A DNA stretch of 64,000 nucleotides from Bin87 sp963666865 (GTDB lineage: Bacteria > Chloroflexota > Dehalococcoidia > Lucifugimonadales > UBA3495): the NCBI GenBank assembly GCA_963666865.1, contig OY763072.1, forward strand, positions 2,170,001-2,234,000. The letters run 5' to 3'. Position 1 is the first letter of the stretch, and each line of letters starts with the position of its first letter. This document shows positions 41,924 to 51,657 of this stretch, in pieces. Both the position numbers and the translations under genes were made by a program. The notes beneath the pieces were generated by a model that saw only the letters and a program-made list of their open reading frames with translations, had not been told where the DNA came from and made no database searches.

Positions 41924-42814
41924 CTAAACTGTTGGGTCAATGCCGGCCTCAGCCGGCGGGGAAATCGTCCGCACAAGGTACGCCGTCGCGCCCGTACCCT
42001 GCAAGGCGGCGGCGACCCGCGTCCGCTCATTTTCCGAGGACGGGAGGCAGAACAGGGCTGGCCCAGCGCCCGAAAGCCGAGGCGGGTGTTGTGTCACTGC
42101 CGCCACTCTATCCCATACGTCGGCCAAGCCGGGAAAGATTGCTTTGGCGGGGCGCTCGAAAGTGTTGCGGCAAAGGTTCGTGGTCAATGGATGGGTAGTT
42201 AGTCCACCGGTCAGTCGTTTCGTGTGACGGCCATCGGAAAAATCGTCGGGTGTCAGAGCACGGTACAAAGACGGCGTCTTAGCAGGAATGGTTTCAGCGG
42301 GCGCAACCACCAGCACGTCAATGGATGGCAAATCTGGGAGCATGGTTATTTCATCGCCCCGTCCAGCGCCAAGGGCGGTGCCGCCCGTGATCAGAAACGG
42401 TACATCCGACCCTAATTCAGCTGCGATCGATACCAAGTTGCCGGCACCCAATCCCAGTCCCCAGAGGCGGTTCAGGCCCAATAGCGCGGATGCGGCGTCC
42501 GCCGATCCCCCGCCCAGTCCGGCCGCCACGGGTATGCGCTTGGACACATGGATGCGGGCGCGAGGCGGGATGCCGGCTCGTTCCGCCAGCCCGGTCGCGG
42601 CGGCCCAGACGATATTGTCTTTGCCCTGCAATTCCGGGTCGTCGCACGTAACCACCAGTTCGTCGGACGCCGACAACGTGAGTGTATCCGCCAGATCCAC
42701 CGTCTGGAGGACAGTGACGACGTCGTGGTAGCCGTCATCTCGCCGGCCGATTACCTCAAGGGAAAGATTGATTTTGGCATAAGCCGGGATGTGCGGCGGG
42801 CGGGATTCCATCAC
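41924..42814 (-). CDS. ispE: 4-diphosphocytidyl-2-C-methyl-D-erythritol kinase
   Basis: This 296-residue GHMP kinase performs the ATP-dependent step of the MEP isoprenoid pathway. It has AYAKINLSLEVIGRRDDGYH at the N-terminus, the phosphate-binding loop PVAAGLGGGSADAASAL, and SGAGPALFCL near the C-terminus. Its presence shows the MEP rather than the mevalonate route. It lies 18 bases after rsmA and before lgt on the same strand. Confidence 0.94.
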   Translation of the reverse strand: MMESRPPHIPAYAKINLSLEVIGRRDDGYHDVVTVLQTVDLADTLTLSASDELVVTCDDPELQGKDNIVWAAATGLAERAGIPPRARIHVSKRIPVAAGLGGGSADAASALLGLNRLWGLGLGAGNLVSIAAELGSDVPFLITGGTALGAGRGDEITMLPDLPSIDVLVVAPAETIPAKTPSLYRALTPDDFSDGRHTKRLTGGLTTHPLTTNLCRNTFERPAKAIFPGLADVWDRVAAVTQHPPRLSGAGPALFCLPSSENERTRVAAALQGTGATAYLVRTISPPAEAGIDPTV

Positions 42815-42832
42815 CCGATTCTAACAGAGAAA

Positions 42833-43684
42833 CTAGAGGGAACGGTTGCGCGGGACCTGATCGGGCCATCCGGCATCGAGAGCCGCCCACTCCGCAATCG
42901 AAAGAGTGGCCGGTCGTCGCATCGGGTCGATGCCGACACCAGCCGAGATTGCTTCAACCACTGCCGGGGGTGCGGCGGTTCCCTGAGCGAGAGAGTTGCG
43001 CAGCGTCTTGCGGGGCGCTCTGAAACCCGCTCTAACCAGCGCAAAGAAGCTTTCCCGATTGTTCACGGGAGTCGCTGGTTCCTGGCGAACGTCCAGCCGG
43101 ACCAAGGAGGAAGAAACTTTGGGCGGCGGACGAAAGCAGCGGGGCGGAACGTGGGTGACGACTGAGGGGGCAGCGTAAAATTGGGTTGCCACCGAAATCA
43201 GGGTCATTGCGCCTGGCGCGGCGGTCATGGCGGCGGCAACCTCGCGCTGAACCATCACCACCAGGATGGAGGGTGGAGTATCCGTTTCCAAGAACCGGCG
43301 GACGATGGGAGCCGCCGCGTAGTAGGGCAGGTTGGCAACCAACTTGTAGGGCGTTTCTCGGCCCACCAAGTCGGCGATCTCAACATTGCGGGCGTCGCCG
43401 TGGCGGACGTTCAGGTTGGGAGGATCGTCCAGACGGGCCGGTAGTTCTGCGGCCAAGGTCGCGTCCAACTCGACCGCGATTACTTGGCCGGCGCGTTCAA
43501 GGAGACGACGGGTCAGAAATCCGGTCCCCGGCCCGATTTCCAGGATCGTATCGCCGTCCGTCGGTTCGGCAGCCGCGACGATGCGGTTGGCGACCCTGCC
43601 GTCGGTGAGGAAATGCTGCCCCAGTGATTTGCGTGGGCGGTGGATTCCCGACGGTGAAGGGACTATTCCGGGGAAAGTGGGCAT
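42833..43684 (-). CDS. rsmA: 16S rRNA dimethyladenosine transferase
   Basis: This 283-residue KsgA/RsmA enzyme dimethylates two adjacent adenines near the 3' end of 16S rRNA. Markers are KSLGQHFLTDGRVANRIV, SAM motif EIGPGTGFLTRRLL, and NLPYYAAAPIVRRFL. I begin at the ATG at 43684; a longer frame would include a translated dispersed repeat (VIPAKAVIQ). It is the first gene of the rsmA-ispE-lgt operon. Confidence 0.94.
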   Translation of the reverse strand: MPTFPGIVPSPSGIHRPRKSLGQHFLTDGRVANRIVAAAEPTDGDTILEIGPGTGFLTRRLLERAGQVIAVELDATLAAELPARLDDPPNLNVRHGDARNVEIADLVGRETPYKLVANLPYYAAAPIVRRFLETDTPPSILVVMVQREVAAAMTAAPGAMTLISVATQFYAAPSVVTHVPPRCFRPPPKVSSSLVRLDVRQEPATPVNNRESFFALVRAGFRAPRKTLRNSLAQGTAAPPAVVEAISAGVGIDPMRRPATLSIAEWAALDAGWPDQVPRNRSL

Positions 43685-43690
43685 GGGGCT

Positions 43691-43718
43691 CTGGATTACG
43701 GCTTTCGCCGGAATGACG
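43691..43718. repeat. Dispersed palindromic repeat, inverted copy
   Basis: Reverse orientation copy (CTGGATTACGG...CCGGAATGACG) with one base change. It lies seven bases from the rsmA start codon, so it occupies the rsmA leader. Confidence 0.85.
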
Positions 43719-44101
43719 GTGAAGAGGCGGGGATGACGATGAATGCGGCTGGAAAATGGCGGAGTATGAGGAGAAAGTGGCCGAGCACCTCCCTTTGACT
43801 GCGGCCTGGGGGCATATCGTCGGGATTGGCTCGGGCCAGGCACTCCCACGGCACCCGCGGGACATCGCTTACCGTTGCTGCCGTCAAGCCCTGGCGGGGT
43901 TCACGAGCCTGCGCCGCGTGGGACCCGGCCGTCAACACCATTCCCTGGGAAATTGGCCCTTGCGCCTTGCCTGGGGGAGGGATTCCACCCCGCTGTGGCG
44001 GGTTGCGGGTACAGGGCACCGCCAGCTCCCCGTGTAGCACGACCACTGCGAACCATGGTATGCCCCCGGTTTCTCACTGTCAATCAAGATGGCCGTCTAG
44101 C

Positions 44102-44224
44102 GGTAGCGTTGCAATTTAGGTGGTTCAACATCCGGCACGGTAGGGGCGACCGGCTGGTCGCCCCTACACCCGACGCCCAAAACGGCAGTTTGGAATATTA
44201 AACCGCCTAAAACGGAACGCTACC
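44102..44224. mobile_element. Possible miniature inverted-repeat element (MITE-like), 123 bp
   Basis: The left end GGTAGCGTTGCAATTTAGG (from 44102) and the reverse complement of the right end, GGTAGCGTTCCGTTTTAGG (from 44224), match at 20 of 24 bases, both continuing to GGTT. The interior contains no gene and includes the GTAGGGGCGACC palindrome (44140-44167). I could not settle a target duplication. Confidence 0.5.
44140..44167. repeat. GTAGGGGCGACC palindrome, copy 4
   Basis: Arms GTAGGGGCGACC and GGTCGCCCCTAC around GGCT. It is nested inside the possible miniature element at 44102-44224. Confidence 0.85.
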
Positions 44225-44273
44225 CCGGCTGGCAATATAGTTTCTTCGGACCAACCCGTCTTGGGCCGTGGAG

Positions 44274-45308
44274 TTAACTGGTCTGGCCGTGAACAGCATT
44301 CCGCGCCACCGCCTCCTCCGCGATTTGCAGTGCGTTCAGCGCAGCGCCCTTCACGAGGTTGTCAGTAACGATCCACATCGCCAAACCGTTGGGGTGAGAA
44401 GCGTCCTTGCGAATGCGGCCTACGAAAACATCATCGCGTCCGGCAGCATCCACGGGCATGGGATAGGATAGAGTGGTCGGATCATCTTGGATCGTAACCC
44501 CTGGCATCTGGCTCAGCAATTCCCGCGCCTCGCCGATGGAGAGAGGTTCGGCAAACTCCACATGGGCAGCGACGCAGTGGGATACCAACACCGGAACACG
44601 AACACAGGTCGCGGAAACCGCCAGCTCGGGTTCACGGAGGATCTTGCGGCTTTCATCGATCATTTTCTGCTCTTCACGGGTGTATCCCGATTCGTTGAAA
44701 CTGTCGATTTGAGGAATGACGTTGAAAGCGATTTGCTGGGGTTGCGCGTCCGGTTCGGCTGGCCCTCCGTGCATAATGGTGCGGGTCTGTTCCCACAGTT
44801 CGCTCATCGCCGCGCCGCCGGCTCCGGAAACCGACTGGTAGGTGTCGGCGACAATCCGGCGGATCGGACTGGCCTGGCGTAAGGGATGCACCGCCATAAC
44901 CAGCGGCGTGGTGGAACAGTTGGGAATGGACACGATGCCGTTGTGCCACTCCAGATCCGAGCCGTTGACTTCGGGCACCACCAAGGGCACTTCCGAATCC
45001 ATCCGGAACGCGCTGGAGTCGTCAATCACCATTGCGCCAGCGGCCGCGGCGACCGGACCAAATCGGCGGGAATCTTCGGTACGCGCGGAGATGAACACCA
45101 GGTCCGCGTCGTCGAAACTGTCATCGGTGGTCTCGCCGACGGTGAAGGTCTTGCCGTTGACCTCCATCTCACGGCCGGCGGAACGCTTTGAGGCCAGCAG
45201 CTTCAGGTCGGTATGCTTGGGATACCGAGCCTCAATGAGACGCAGGGTCTCCTGACCGACGGCGCCGGTGGCGCCCACGATGGCGAGTTTCAATCCTTGA
45301 AGATCCAT
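44274..45308 (-). CDS. asd: Aspartate-semialdehyde dehydrogenase
   Basis: This 344-residue enzyme makes aspartate semialdehyde for lysine, threonine and methionine synthesis. It has the NADP loop LAIVGATGAVGQETLRL, the active-site Cys in SIPNCSTTPLVMA near residue 130, and a VSGAGGAAMSELWEQT loop. CAGGAG precedes the ATG. It is followed in genome order by dapB upstream on the same strand (102 bases apart), so two early steps of the diaminopimelate/lysine route are together. Confidence 0.95.
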   Translation of the reverse strand: MDLQGLKLAIVGATGAVGQETLRLIEARYPKHTDLKLLASKRSAGREMEVNGKTFTVGETTDDSFDDADLVFISARTEDSRRFGPVAAAAGAMVIDDSSAFRMDSEVPLVVPEVNGSDLEWHNGIVSIPNCSTTPLVMAVHPLRQASPIRRIVADTYQSVSGAGGAAMSELWEQTRTIMHGGPAEPDAQPQQIAFNVIPQIDSFNESGYTREEQKMIDESRKILREPELAVSATCVRVPVLVSHCVAAHVEFAEPLSIGEARELLSQMPGVTIQDDPTTLSYPMPVDAAGRDDVFVGRIRKDASHPNGLAMWIVTDNLVKGAALNALQIAEEAVARNAVHGQTS

Positions 45309-45409
45309 TTCACTCCTGTTGATTGCGGGTGAGGCCGCTAGTTTGCTTAAAGGTTACACTCCCCTCCGAATGGCGTCCAGACGCTGCGGAACCGCTTGCT
45401 TCCCTTCCG

Positions 45410-46219
45410 CTACAACCCAAGCACGGTCTCCAGGCCCACCGTCAATCCGGGACGGTTGACAACCTCGCGCACACAGCGTAGGACTCCGGGCATATAGCAG
45501 TCACGTCCCAGGGTATCGTGGCGGATGATCAGGGTCTGCCCGGCGGCGCCGAATATTACCTCGTGGTGAGCGCTGCGGCCCGGCAGGCGCAAACTGTGGA
45601 TGCCCACGCCGCCCACGTCGCCGCCGCGAGTTTCAGGCAGGTGGTGCACGGTGGTTTCGTTCCGTTCGAAATCACTCCCCCGCTCGTCCCTCATGCCGCG
45701 CGCGATGGCGAGGGAAAAGCCCGAAGGAGCGTCTATCTTCATTTCGTGATGGGCTTCGACCACATCAGCGTAGTCGAAGAAAGCGGCAGCCTGTTCCGCC
45801 AGCTTTTTCAGCACCACGGCGCCCAGGGCAAAATTCGGCGCGACGATGATGCCGATGCCGTGCTCCCGGCTCATGGTGTCAAGGATTTGCAGCTGTTCCG
45901 CGTTCAGGCCGCTGGCTCCCAGCACCATGTGAATACCTCGGTCCGCGGCCAGTGGAGCGGCGGCCATGCAGGCGTCCGCATGGGTGAACTCAACCATAAC
46001 CTGAGGATGCACGGAATCCAGCATTGCTGCCAGATCGGTGGACAACGGCACTTCGCCGGCGGCAGTTGGCAACACGTCGCCGCGATGGGTGTGGCAGGTA
46101 GCCCCCACCAAGGTAATGTCTCCAGCGGCGGCAACAGCCCGAACCGTTTCGGAGCCCATGCGCCCAGTGGCGCCGTGCACCACTACTGAAATCGTTCCGT
46201 TTTGTGTCGCGGCCGTCAT
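45410..46219 (-). CDS. dapB: 4-hydroxy-tetrahydrodipicolinate reductase
   Basis: This 269-residue enzyme reduces the DapA product in the diaminopimelate/lysine pathway. Markers: VVVHGATGRMGSETVRAV cofactor loop, EFTHADAC, IVAPNFALGAVVLKKLAEQAA, VEAHHEMKIDAPSGFSLAIA with the catalytic HH and Lys, and VGIHSLRLPGRSAHHEV. I start at the ATG at 46219, with GGAG upstream, instead of an earlier Met. It lies upstream of asd. Confidence 0.95.
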   Translation of the reverse strand: MTAATQNGTISVVVHGATGRMGSETVRAVAAAGDITLVGATCHTHRGDVLPTAAGEVPLSTDLAAMLDSVHPQVMVEFTHADACMAAAPLAADRGIHMVLGASGLNAEQLQILDTMSREHGIGIIVAPNFALGAVVLKKLAEQAAAFFDYADVVEAHHEMKIDAPSGFSLAIARGMRDERGSDFERNETTVHHLPETRGGDVGGVGIHSLRLPGRSAHHEVIFGAAGQTLIIRHDTLGRDCYMPGVLRCVREVVNRPGLTVGLETVLGL

Positions 46220-46283
46220 TCCCTTATCTCCGTTTTGCGATGTGGCGACGATGCTACCGGACGCACGGTCCATCAAGGTCAGG

Positions 46284-47201
46284 CTAGCTGTATCGAATGC
46301 GTGGGTCCAGGTAGGCGTAGAGGATGTCGATGGCGAGGTTGGTCAATATGTAGATGACGCTGAAGAGCAGCACCACGGTCTGGATTACCGGAAAATCGCG
46401 AGCCAAAACGGACTGGAACGCCAGGAAACCCACGCCGGGCCACGCAAACACCGTCTCAATGGATACGGAACCCACCATGAGCGATCCAAGAATAATCCCG
46501 AAATAAGTGATCGGCGCGATGGAGGCGTTGCGCAGCGTGTGTTTCCAGATCACTTTCCATTCCGGCAGCCCTTTCACCCGCGCCAGCTTGACGTATTCAC
46601 TATCCAGGGCGTCCAGCATTGACGAACGGATCAGCCGCATGAGCGCCGCAACCCAGAAAAGGCCTAGGGAGACGGCCGGCAGTATGTACGACGTGCCGCC
46701 GCTTCGACCCGAAGTGGGAACAACGTCCAGGGCGACGCCGAACACCCAGATCAACACCAGGCCCACCCAAAACGGCGGCGCGGCTTGGCCGATGAGCGCC
46801 AGGGCTTTTCCGCCGTAGTCAAATACGGAGTCCCGCTTAACCGCCGTTAATACGCCGATAGGGACGGCGATGATAGTGGCAATGGCGATAGCCAGGCCTG
46901 CCAACGATAACGTCGCCGGCAGTCGGTCCACCACGAGGCTGCGGGCGGAACGCCGCCACTTGAAGGATTCTCCAAACTCGCCTCGAAATGCGTTCCCTAT
47001 GAAGGTGAAGTACTGAACGTACAAAGGCTTGTCCAGTCCCCAAGCTTTCGCCACCCGTATCCGGTCTTCCTCGGTGGATTCGAAAGAGAGGAGCGTGTCC
47101 AGCGGGTTGCCCGTGATGCGGGCCAGGGCGAAAACGATGACACTCACGGCCCAAAGGGCGACAATCGTCTGCAGGACTCTGATGAAGATGTAACGCTGCA
47201 A
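46284..47201 (-). CDS. Peptide ABC transporter permease, DppB-like
   Basis: This 305-residue inner-membrane permease has about six transmembrane segments and the BPD_transp_1 signature EYVKLARVKGLPEWKVIWKH, the contact site for the ATPase. The N-terminus RYIFIRVLQTIVALWAVSVIVFALARITGNP is typical of DppB/OppB. It is divergent from the binding-protein genes by 432 bases. No ATPase gene (DppD/DppF) is in the window. It probably works with the DppC-like permease at 51658. Confidence 0.92.
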   Translation of the reverse strand: MQRYIFIRVLQTIVALWAVSVIVFALARITGNPLDTLLSFESTEEDRIRVAKAWGLDKPLYVQYFTFIGNAFRGEFGESFKWRRSARSLVVDRLPATLSLAGLAIAIATIIAVPIGVLTAVKRDSVFDYGGKALALIGQAAPPFWVGLVLIWVFGVALDVVPTSGRSGGTSYILPAVSLGLFWVAALMRLIRSSMLDALDSEYVKLARVKGLPEWKVIWKHTLRNASIAPITYFGIILGSLMVGSVSIETVFAWPGVGFLAFQSVLARDFPVIQTVVLLFSVIYILTNLAIDILYAYLDPRIRYS

Positions 47202-47633
47202 CAGTCACCTCCAACGTATCGCCTCAGGCGGTGAGGTTGGCACCATCATAGCCCGGCGGTGTCCAGTGTCAAGCGCGTTCCAGTTTTCCATCTGGCAGTT
47301 TTACCGTGGGAAAGTGGTCAGGACGGCAAAGATGGCGCGCCGGTCGTATACGCATCAAGCGCAGCCTGATGCTTCGTGGACATTAACCCGTGTGATACTG
47401 GTATTTTAGCCTGGATTGCGCAAGGATGGCGGTTTGGGTAATTGACTATCGACTGGATTACCCCATACACTGCGGCAATTCGTAACTAATCCGCTGGCTT
47501 CGTTTCATGTCGTGCCATTTTCGGCTGGCACGTCGCTCCGTATGCGACAAATCGGGTAAGCATGAACCAACTTCGTCCTGATTCGGTAACGGCATTTCGG
47601 TACAGACTCTCGAAACCGGGAGGGTAAAAGACT
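47202..47633. other. Divergent intergenic region (432 bp)
   Basis: This region separates the DppB-like permease from the first binding-protein gene. I see no gene. A weak promoter candidate on the plus strand is TTGACT (47442-47447) with a poor -10 near 47464-47470. GGGAGGG occurs seven bases or so before the ATG at 47634 as ribosome site. Confidence 0.5.
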
Positions 47634-49529
47634 ATGTTTGGAGCGAAGAAATTTCGGGTGGGCTTGTTCGCGCTTCCGGCGCTTGCGCTGTTATGGCTGG
47701 CGGTAGCTTGCCAGAGCGCGGCCCCTGAACCGGCGCCACAGGCTGAGGCGACCGCACCCCCGGCTGCGGCGCCGGCAGCCGCCGCAGCGACGGCAGCCCC
47801 GGCTGCTCCCGCGGCGCCTCAGCAGGCGCCGGCGGAGCCTTCGCCCACCGCGCCGGCCTTCCGCGCGGCGGCGACCGTGGCTCCCACCGCTCGACCCACC
47901 CAGGCCCCCGAGCAGATGGGCGAAATCAAAGTGGATACCCTGGTTATCGCGGTTGACCCCTCTGCCGGCGAAACCAACCTGCCCTGGGCCGGAACTGTGG
48001 ACCACCACCAGCAAATGGACTTGGTGATGGAGGTGCTGGTGGACATCGACGCCGAACAGAATGTCTGGGTACCCCAGCTGGCCACCGGTTGGGAACTGTC
48101 GGAAGACGGCACTCTGTGGACGTTCCAGTTGGTGGAAGGCGTGCAGTTTCACAACGACTGGGGCGAGTTCACCGCTCATGACGTGCTCCACAGCGCTCGC
48201 ATGATGGCCCAGGACGATTCAATTCTGGCCTATGCCAACGACTGGCGAACCATTGATCTGGAAGCATCCCAGGCAGTCAGCGACCACGAGTTGCAGTTGC
48301 AGTTGAAAAACCCCAACCCGGATTTCCTGTTCTACATCGCTCCCAGCGGCGGCGGCGTCATCATGAGCAAAGCTTTCTGGGACGCCGAGGGACTGGACGG
48401 CTACCAGGAAGACATGATCGGCACCGGCCCGTACCGCTACACCGGTCGCGAGTTGGGGGTGAACGTCACCTACGAGAAGCTCCCGGACCGGCACTGGCGA
48501 CTCAACGGAGAGGGCAGCAACCCGCCGGAGGTGGATTGGCCTTTTGTTGACCTCCGATGGATTTCGGAGCCGGCCACTCGCAACGCCGGACTGCTGGGCA
48601 GCGAAATTCACCTCACCGAGCTGACCCGCGAGCTTGCCGACATTGCCGTCACCAATCACGGCATGAAGGTTATCCAGAGCAACTTCCCCGGCAACCAGTT
48701 GTGGGGCGTCTTTGAGGGCACGTACTCCCTGAACGAATCGCCCGGCGTAGCCAGCGACTGGTCGGTTCAGTGGATGTACCCCGATCTGCCGGCGACCGAC
48801 ATTCGGGTTCGGGAGGCGGCAAACCGGGCCATCGACAAGGACCTGCTCATAGACACGCTCTTCAGCGGTCGCGTGACCATCAGCCCGGTTGGCGGGTTCT
48901 ACCCCAATCTGCCCGGCTGGGATCCCACGTGGCTGGAGCGCTATGACGAGCTTTACGGATATGATCCGGACCGGGCGCGGGAGTTGCTGGCAGAAGCCGG
49001 TTATACCGAAGATGACGGGCCGGACCAGAAGCTGATGGTGATGAACATCTTCGGGTTCCCCGAGTCCCCGGACCTGATGCAAGCCATCGGCGTAATGATG
49101 GCCGATGTCGGCTTTGAAGTTACCTACGAAGAGTGGCAGTTCAATACCTTCGTCGCCGAACGGCGCACCAAGAAGGAAAATACCCTCGGAATGTGGGTCG
49201 TGCCGCCATCCTACAAGACGGTGTACGCCCAGCTGAGCCTCTTCAACCGCTCGGGCAGCGCCGGCCACTTCTACGAAACGGAGGAGTTGGACGAATTATT
49301 CTTCCGGCTCAGCAATTCCGCGGACCTGGATGAGCGCGCAATGATTCAGAACGAGATGGGCGACATCCTCTTCGAGGAGTACGCTTACATCCCGCTGTTC
49401 TACATTTTCATCGAGTTCGTGGCGAACCCGGAAGTAATCGACACCTGGGAATTTCCCGGCTCGGACGGCGCCAACTACGGCCACTTCGACCTGATACGAG
49501 CGTGCCGCTCGGCGGAGCCCTGTTACTGA
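47634..49529 (+). CDS. Peptide ABC transporter substrate-binding lipoprotein A
   Basis: This 631-residue extracytoplasmic protein binds peptides or similar solutes (SBP family 5). It has a basic start, a hydrophobic signal and a lipobox LAVAC near residue 26, followed by an alanine/proline-rich linker to about residue 95. The folded part includes WVPQLATGWELSEDGTLWTF and GTGPYRYTGRELGV. The C-terminal FIEFVANPEVIDTWEFPG segment closes it. It is paralogous over nearly its full length to the protein at 49679-51559. Confidence 0.93.
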   Translation: MFGAKKFRVGLFALPALALLWLAVACQSAAPEPAPQAEATAPPAAAPAAAAATAAPAAPAAPQQAPAEPSPTAPAFRAAATVAPTARPTQAPEQMGEIKVDTLVIAVDPSAGETNLPWAGTVDHHQQMDLVMEVLVDIDAEQNVWVPQLATGWELSEDGTLWTFQLVEGVQFHNDWGEFTAHDVLHSARMMAQDDSILAYANDWRTIDLEASQAVSDHELQLQLKNPNPDFLFYIAPSGGGVIMSKAFWDAEGLDGYQEDMIGTGPYRYTGRELGVNVTYEKLPDRHWRLNGEGSNPPEVDWPFVDLRWISEPATRNAGLLGSEIHLTELTRELADIAVTNHGMKVIQSNFPGNQLWGVFEGTYSLNESPGVASDWSVQWMYPDLPATDIRVREAANRAIDKDLLIDTLFSGRVTISPVGGFYPNLPGWDPTWLERYDELYGYDPDRARELLAEAGYTEDDGPDQKLMVMNIFGFPESPDLMQAIGVMMADVGFEVTYEEWQFNTFVAERRTKKENTLGMWVVPPSYKTVYAQLSLFNRSGSAGHFYETEELDELFFRLSNSADLDERAMIQNEMGDILFEEYAYIPLFYIFIEFVANPEVIDTWEFPGSDGANYGHFDLIRACRSAEPCY

Positions 49530-49678
49530 CGCGGTCGGTTCGCTGCGGCGCTGGGACGTGTTTGACGGACGCCAAGCGATGCAGTAGATTGGCAGCCATC
49601 GTTGCGGGCCGGTGCGGATGTTTTCGGTTGTCATAGCCGCAGCGGTAACTGGCGCCAGAAACGAGGGACTGTTTTTTA

Positions 49679-51559
49679 ATGGCTGGATTCAGAAGATTAA
49701 CGCGGTTGACGTTCACGATACCGGCGGTAGCGCTGCTGGCGATTGTATCGGCTTGCGGCGAACCGGAACCGGCCGCGCCGGCTGCCCCTGCCGCTCCGCC
49801 GGCAGCGGCCACCGCAGCCCCGGCAGCCCCCGCTGCGCCGGCGGCGGCAACTCAAGTGCCGGAACCCTCGCCGACCGCGCCGGCATTCCGGGCAGCCGGC
49901 GCTACGGCCGCGCCCACGGCCACGCCGGCTCCGACCATGGAGCAAACCGGCGACGTCAAGGTGGATACGCTGGTCATCGCCGTTGACCCGTCGGCCGGCG
50001 AAACCAACCTGCCCTGGGGCGGGACGGTTGACCACCACCAGCAGATGGACTTGGTGATGGAGGTCCTGGTGGACATTGACCCAGAGCGGAACATCTGGGT
50101 GCCGCAGTTAGCAACGAGCTGGGAGCTTTCTGAAGACGGCACGCGCTGGTCGTTCCAACTGGCGGAAGGCGTGGAATTCCACGACGGTTGGGGCGAATTC
50201 ACCGCGCAGGACGTGCTGCACAGCGCGCGGATGCTGACCCGTGAAGACACGTTGCTGGCATACGCTACTGACTGGCGTACCATTGACCTGGAAGCCTCCG
50301 AAATCGTCAGCGACTACGAGCTGACGCTGCAATTGAAATCACCCAACCCCGATTTCCTGTTCTACATCGCGCCCAGTGGGGGCGGGTTGATGATGAGCAA
50401 GGCATTCTGGGATGCCGAGGGTTTGGAAGGCTACAACGAGGATATGATAGGCACTGGGCCGTACCGGTACGCGGGTCGGGAGTTGGGCGTTGACGTGGAC
50501 TTCGAGAAGCTGCCGGACCAGCACTGGCGGCTGAACGGGGAAGGCGGCAACCCGGCGGAAGTGGATTGGCCGATGGTCAACCTGCGGTGGATTTCAGAGG
50601 CTGCCACCCGCAACGCGGGCCTGTTGGCCGGAGAAATTCATCTGACGGAGCTTACTCGGGAACTGGCAGACCTCGCGGTACAGAATCACGGGATGAAGGT
50701 CATCCAGAGCAATTTCCCCGGCAACCAGTTATGGGGCATCTTCATGGGCCTGTACCCGGAGACGCCGGGTTCCGGTGAGTGGAGCACCTGGGAACAACCG
50801 TGGATGTATCCTGATTATGCGCCCACCGACAAAAGGGTGCGTGAAGCTCTGAACCGGGCGGTGGACAAGGACCTGCTGATTGACACACTGTTCAGCGGGC
50901 GGGTCACGCTCAGCCCGGTGGGAGGGTTCTATCCGAACCTGCCCGGCTGGGACGACGCTTGGCTGGAGCGTTTTGACGAATTGTACGGGTATGACCCGGA
51001 CCGCGCCCGGGAGTTGCTGGCGGAGGCCGGGTACACCGCCGACAATCCGGCCGAGCTGAAGATGATTGTAATGAACATCTTCGGGTTCCCGGAGTCGGCT
51101 GACCTGGTGCAGTCCATCGGCGTGATGTTCAGCGACGTGGGCGTGGATGTCAGTTACGAAGAATGGGAATTCGGCAACTACTACGCCTCTTGGACCAAGA
51201 AGGAGGAACAGTCTCTGGGGTTCTTCGTGGGTTCACCATCCTACAAGACGGTGTACGCGCAGTTGAGCCTGTTCAACCGATCCAGCGGCTTCATCCATCT
51301 GTACGAGACGCAGGAACTGGACGAATTGTTCATGGAGTTGAGCAACACGGTGCCGGTGGACGAGCGCGCCGAGATCCAGAACCAGATGGGCGACATTCTC
51401 TTTGAAGATTACGGGTATCTGCCCCTTTTCTACATCTTCATCGAGTTCGTGGCCGCCCCCAACGTCATCGACACCTGGGAATTTCCCGGCTCCGACGGGG
51501 CCAACTACGGTCACTTCGACCTGATCCGAGCTTGCCGATCCGCCGAGCCGTGCTACTAA
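49679..51559 (+). CDS. Peptide ABC transporter substrate-binding lipoprotein B
   Basis: This 626-residue tandem paralogue of the preceding gene shares most residues across the folded domain and an identical C-terminal DGANYGHFDLIRACRSAEPCY pattern in two halves (DGANYGHFDLIRA / CRSAEPCY). Lipobox LAIVSAC is near residue 26, followed by an Ala/Pro-rich linker. The paralogues differ in parts that face the ligand, such as LYPETPGSGEWSTWEQPW versus the A copy, so specificity may differ. The DppC-like permease follows after 98 bases. Confidence 0.93.
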   Translation: MAGFRRLTRLTFTIPAVALLAIVSACGEPEPAAPAAPAAPPAAATAAPAAPAAPAAATQVPEPSPTAPAFRAAGATAAPTATPAPTMEQTGDVKVDTLVIAVDPSAGETNLPWGGTVDHHQQMDLVMEVLVDIDPERNIWVPQLATSWELSEDGTRWSFQLAEGVEFHDGWGEFTAQDVLHSARMLTREDTLLAYATDWRTIDLEASEIVSDYELTLQLKSPNPDFLFYIAPSGGGLMMSKAFWDAEGLEGYNEDMIGTGPYRYAGRELGVDVDFEKLPDQHWRLNGEGGNPAEVDWPMVNLRWISEAATRNAGLLAGEIHLTELTRELADLAVQNHGMKVIQSNFPGNQLWGIFMGLYPETPGSGEWSTWEQPWMYPDYAPTDKRVREALNRAVDKDLLIDTLFSGRVTLSPVGGFYPNLPGWDDAWLERFDELYGYDPDRARELLAEAGYTADNPAELKMIVMNIFGFPESADLVQSIGVMFSDVGVDVSYEEWEFGNYYASWTKKEEQSLGFFVGSPSYKTVYAQLSLFNRSSGFIHLYETQELDELFMELSNTVPVDERAEIQNQMGDILFEDYGYLPLFYIFIEFVAAPNVIDTWEFPGSDGANYGHFDLIRACRSAEPCY

Positions 51560-51657
51560 CGCGATAGAAGCTCAATGCGCTTACGACGACACGTCTGTCG
51601 GGGCGAATAGCCATACTCCGGCGGGCCAAACCGCGTCAAAACAGGAGGTGATAGCCA

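Larger units (their letters stand above)
43685..44273. other. Non-coding gap (589 bp) with repeats
   Basis: No credible gene is seen. The gap holds an inverted copy of the dispersed palindrome right before rsmA, and a possible miniature element at 44102-44224 carrying a GTAGGGGCG palindrome. Open frames on both strands have unlikely composition and no ribosome sites. Confidence 0.65.

Noticed and set aside
43696..44046. Open frames on both strands upstream of rsmA
   Set aside because: They run through a dispersed repeat, lack ribosome sites and have Pro/Gly/Arg-rich composition typical of non-coding GC-rich DNA.
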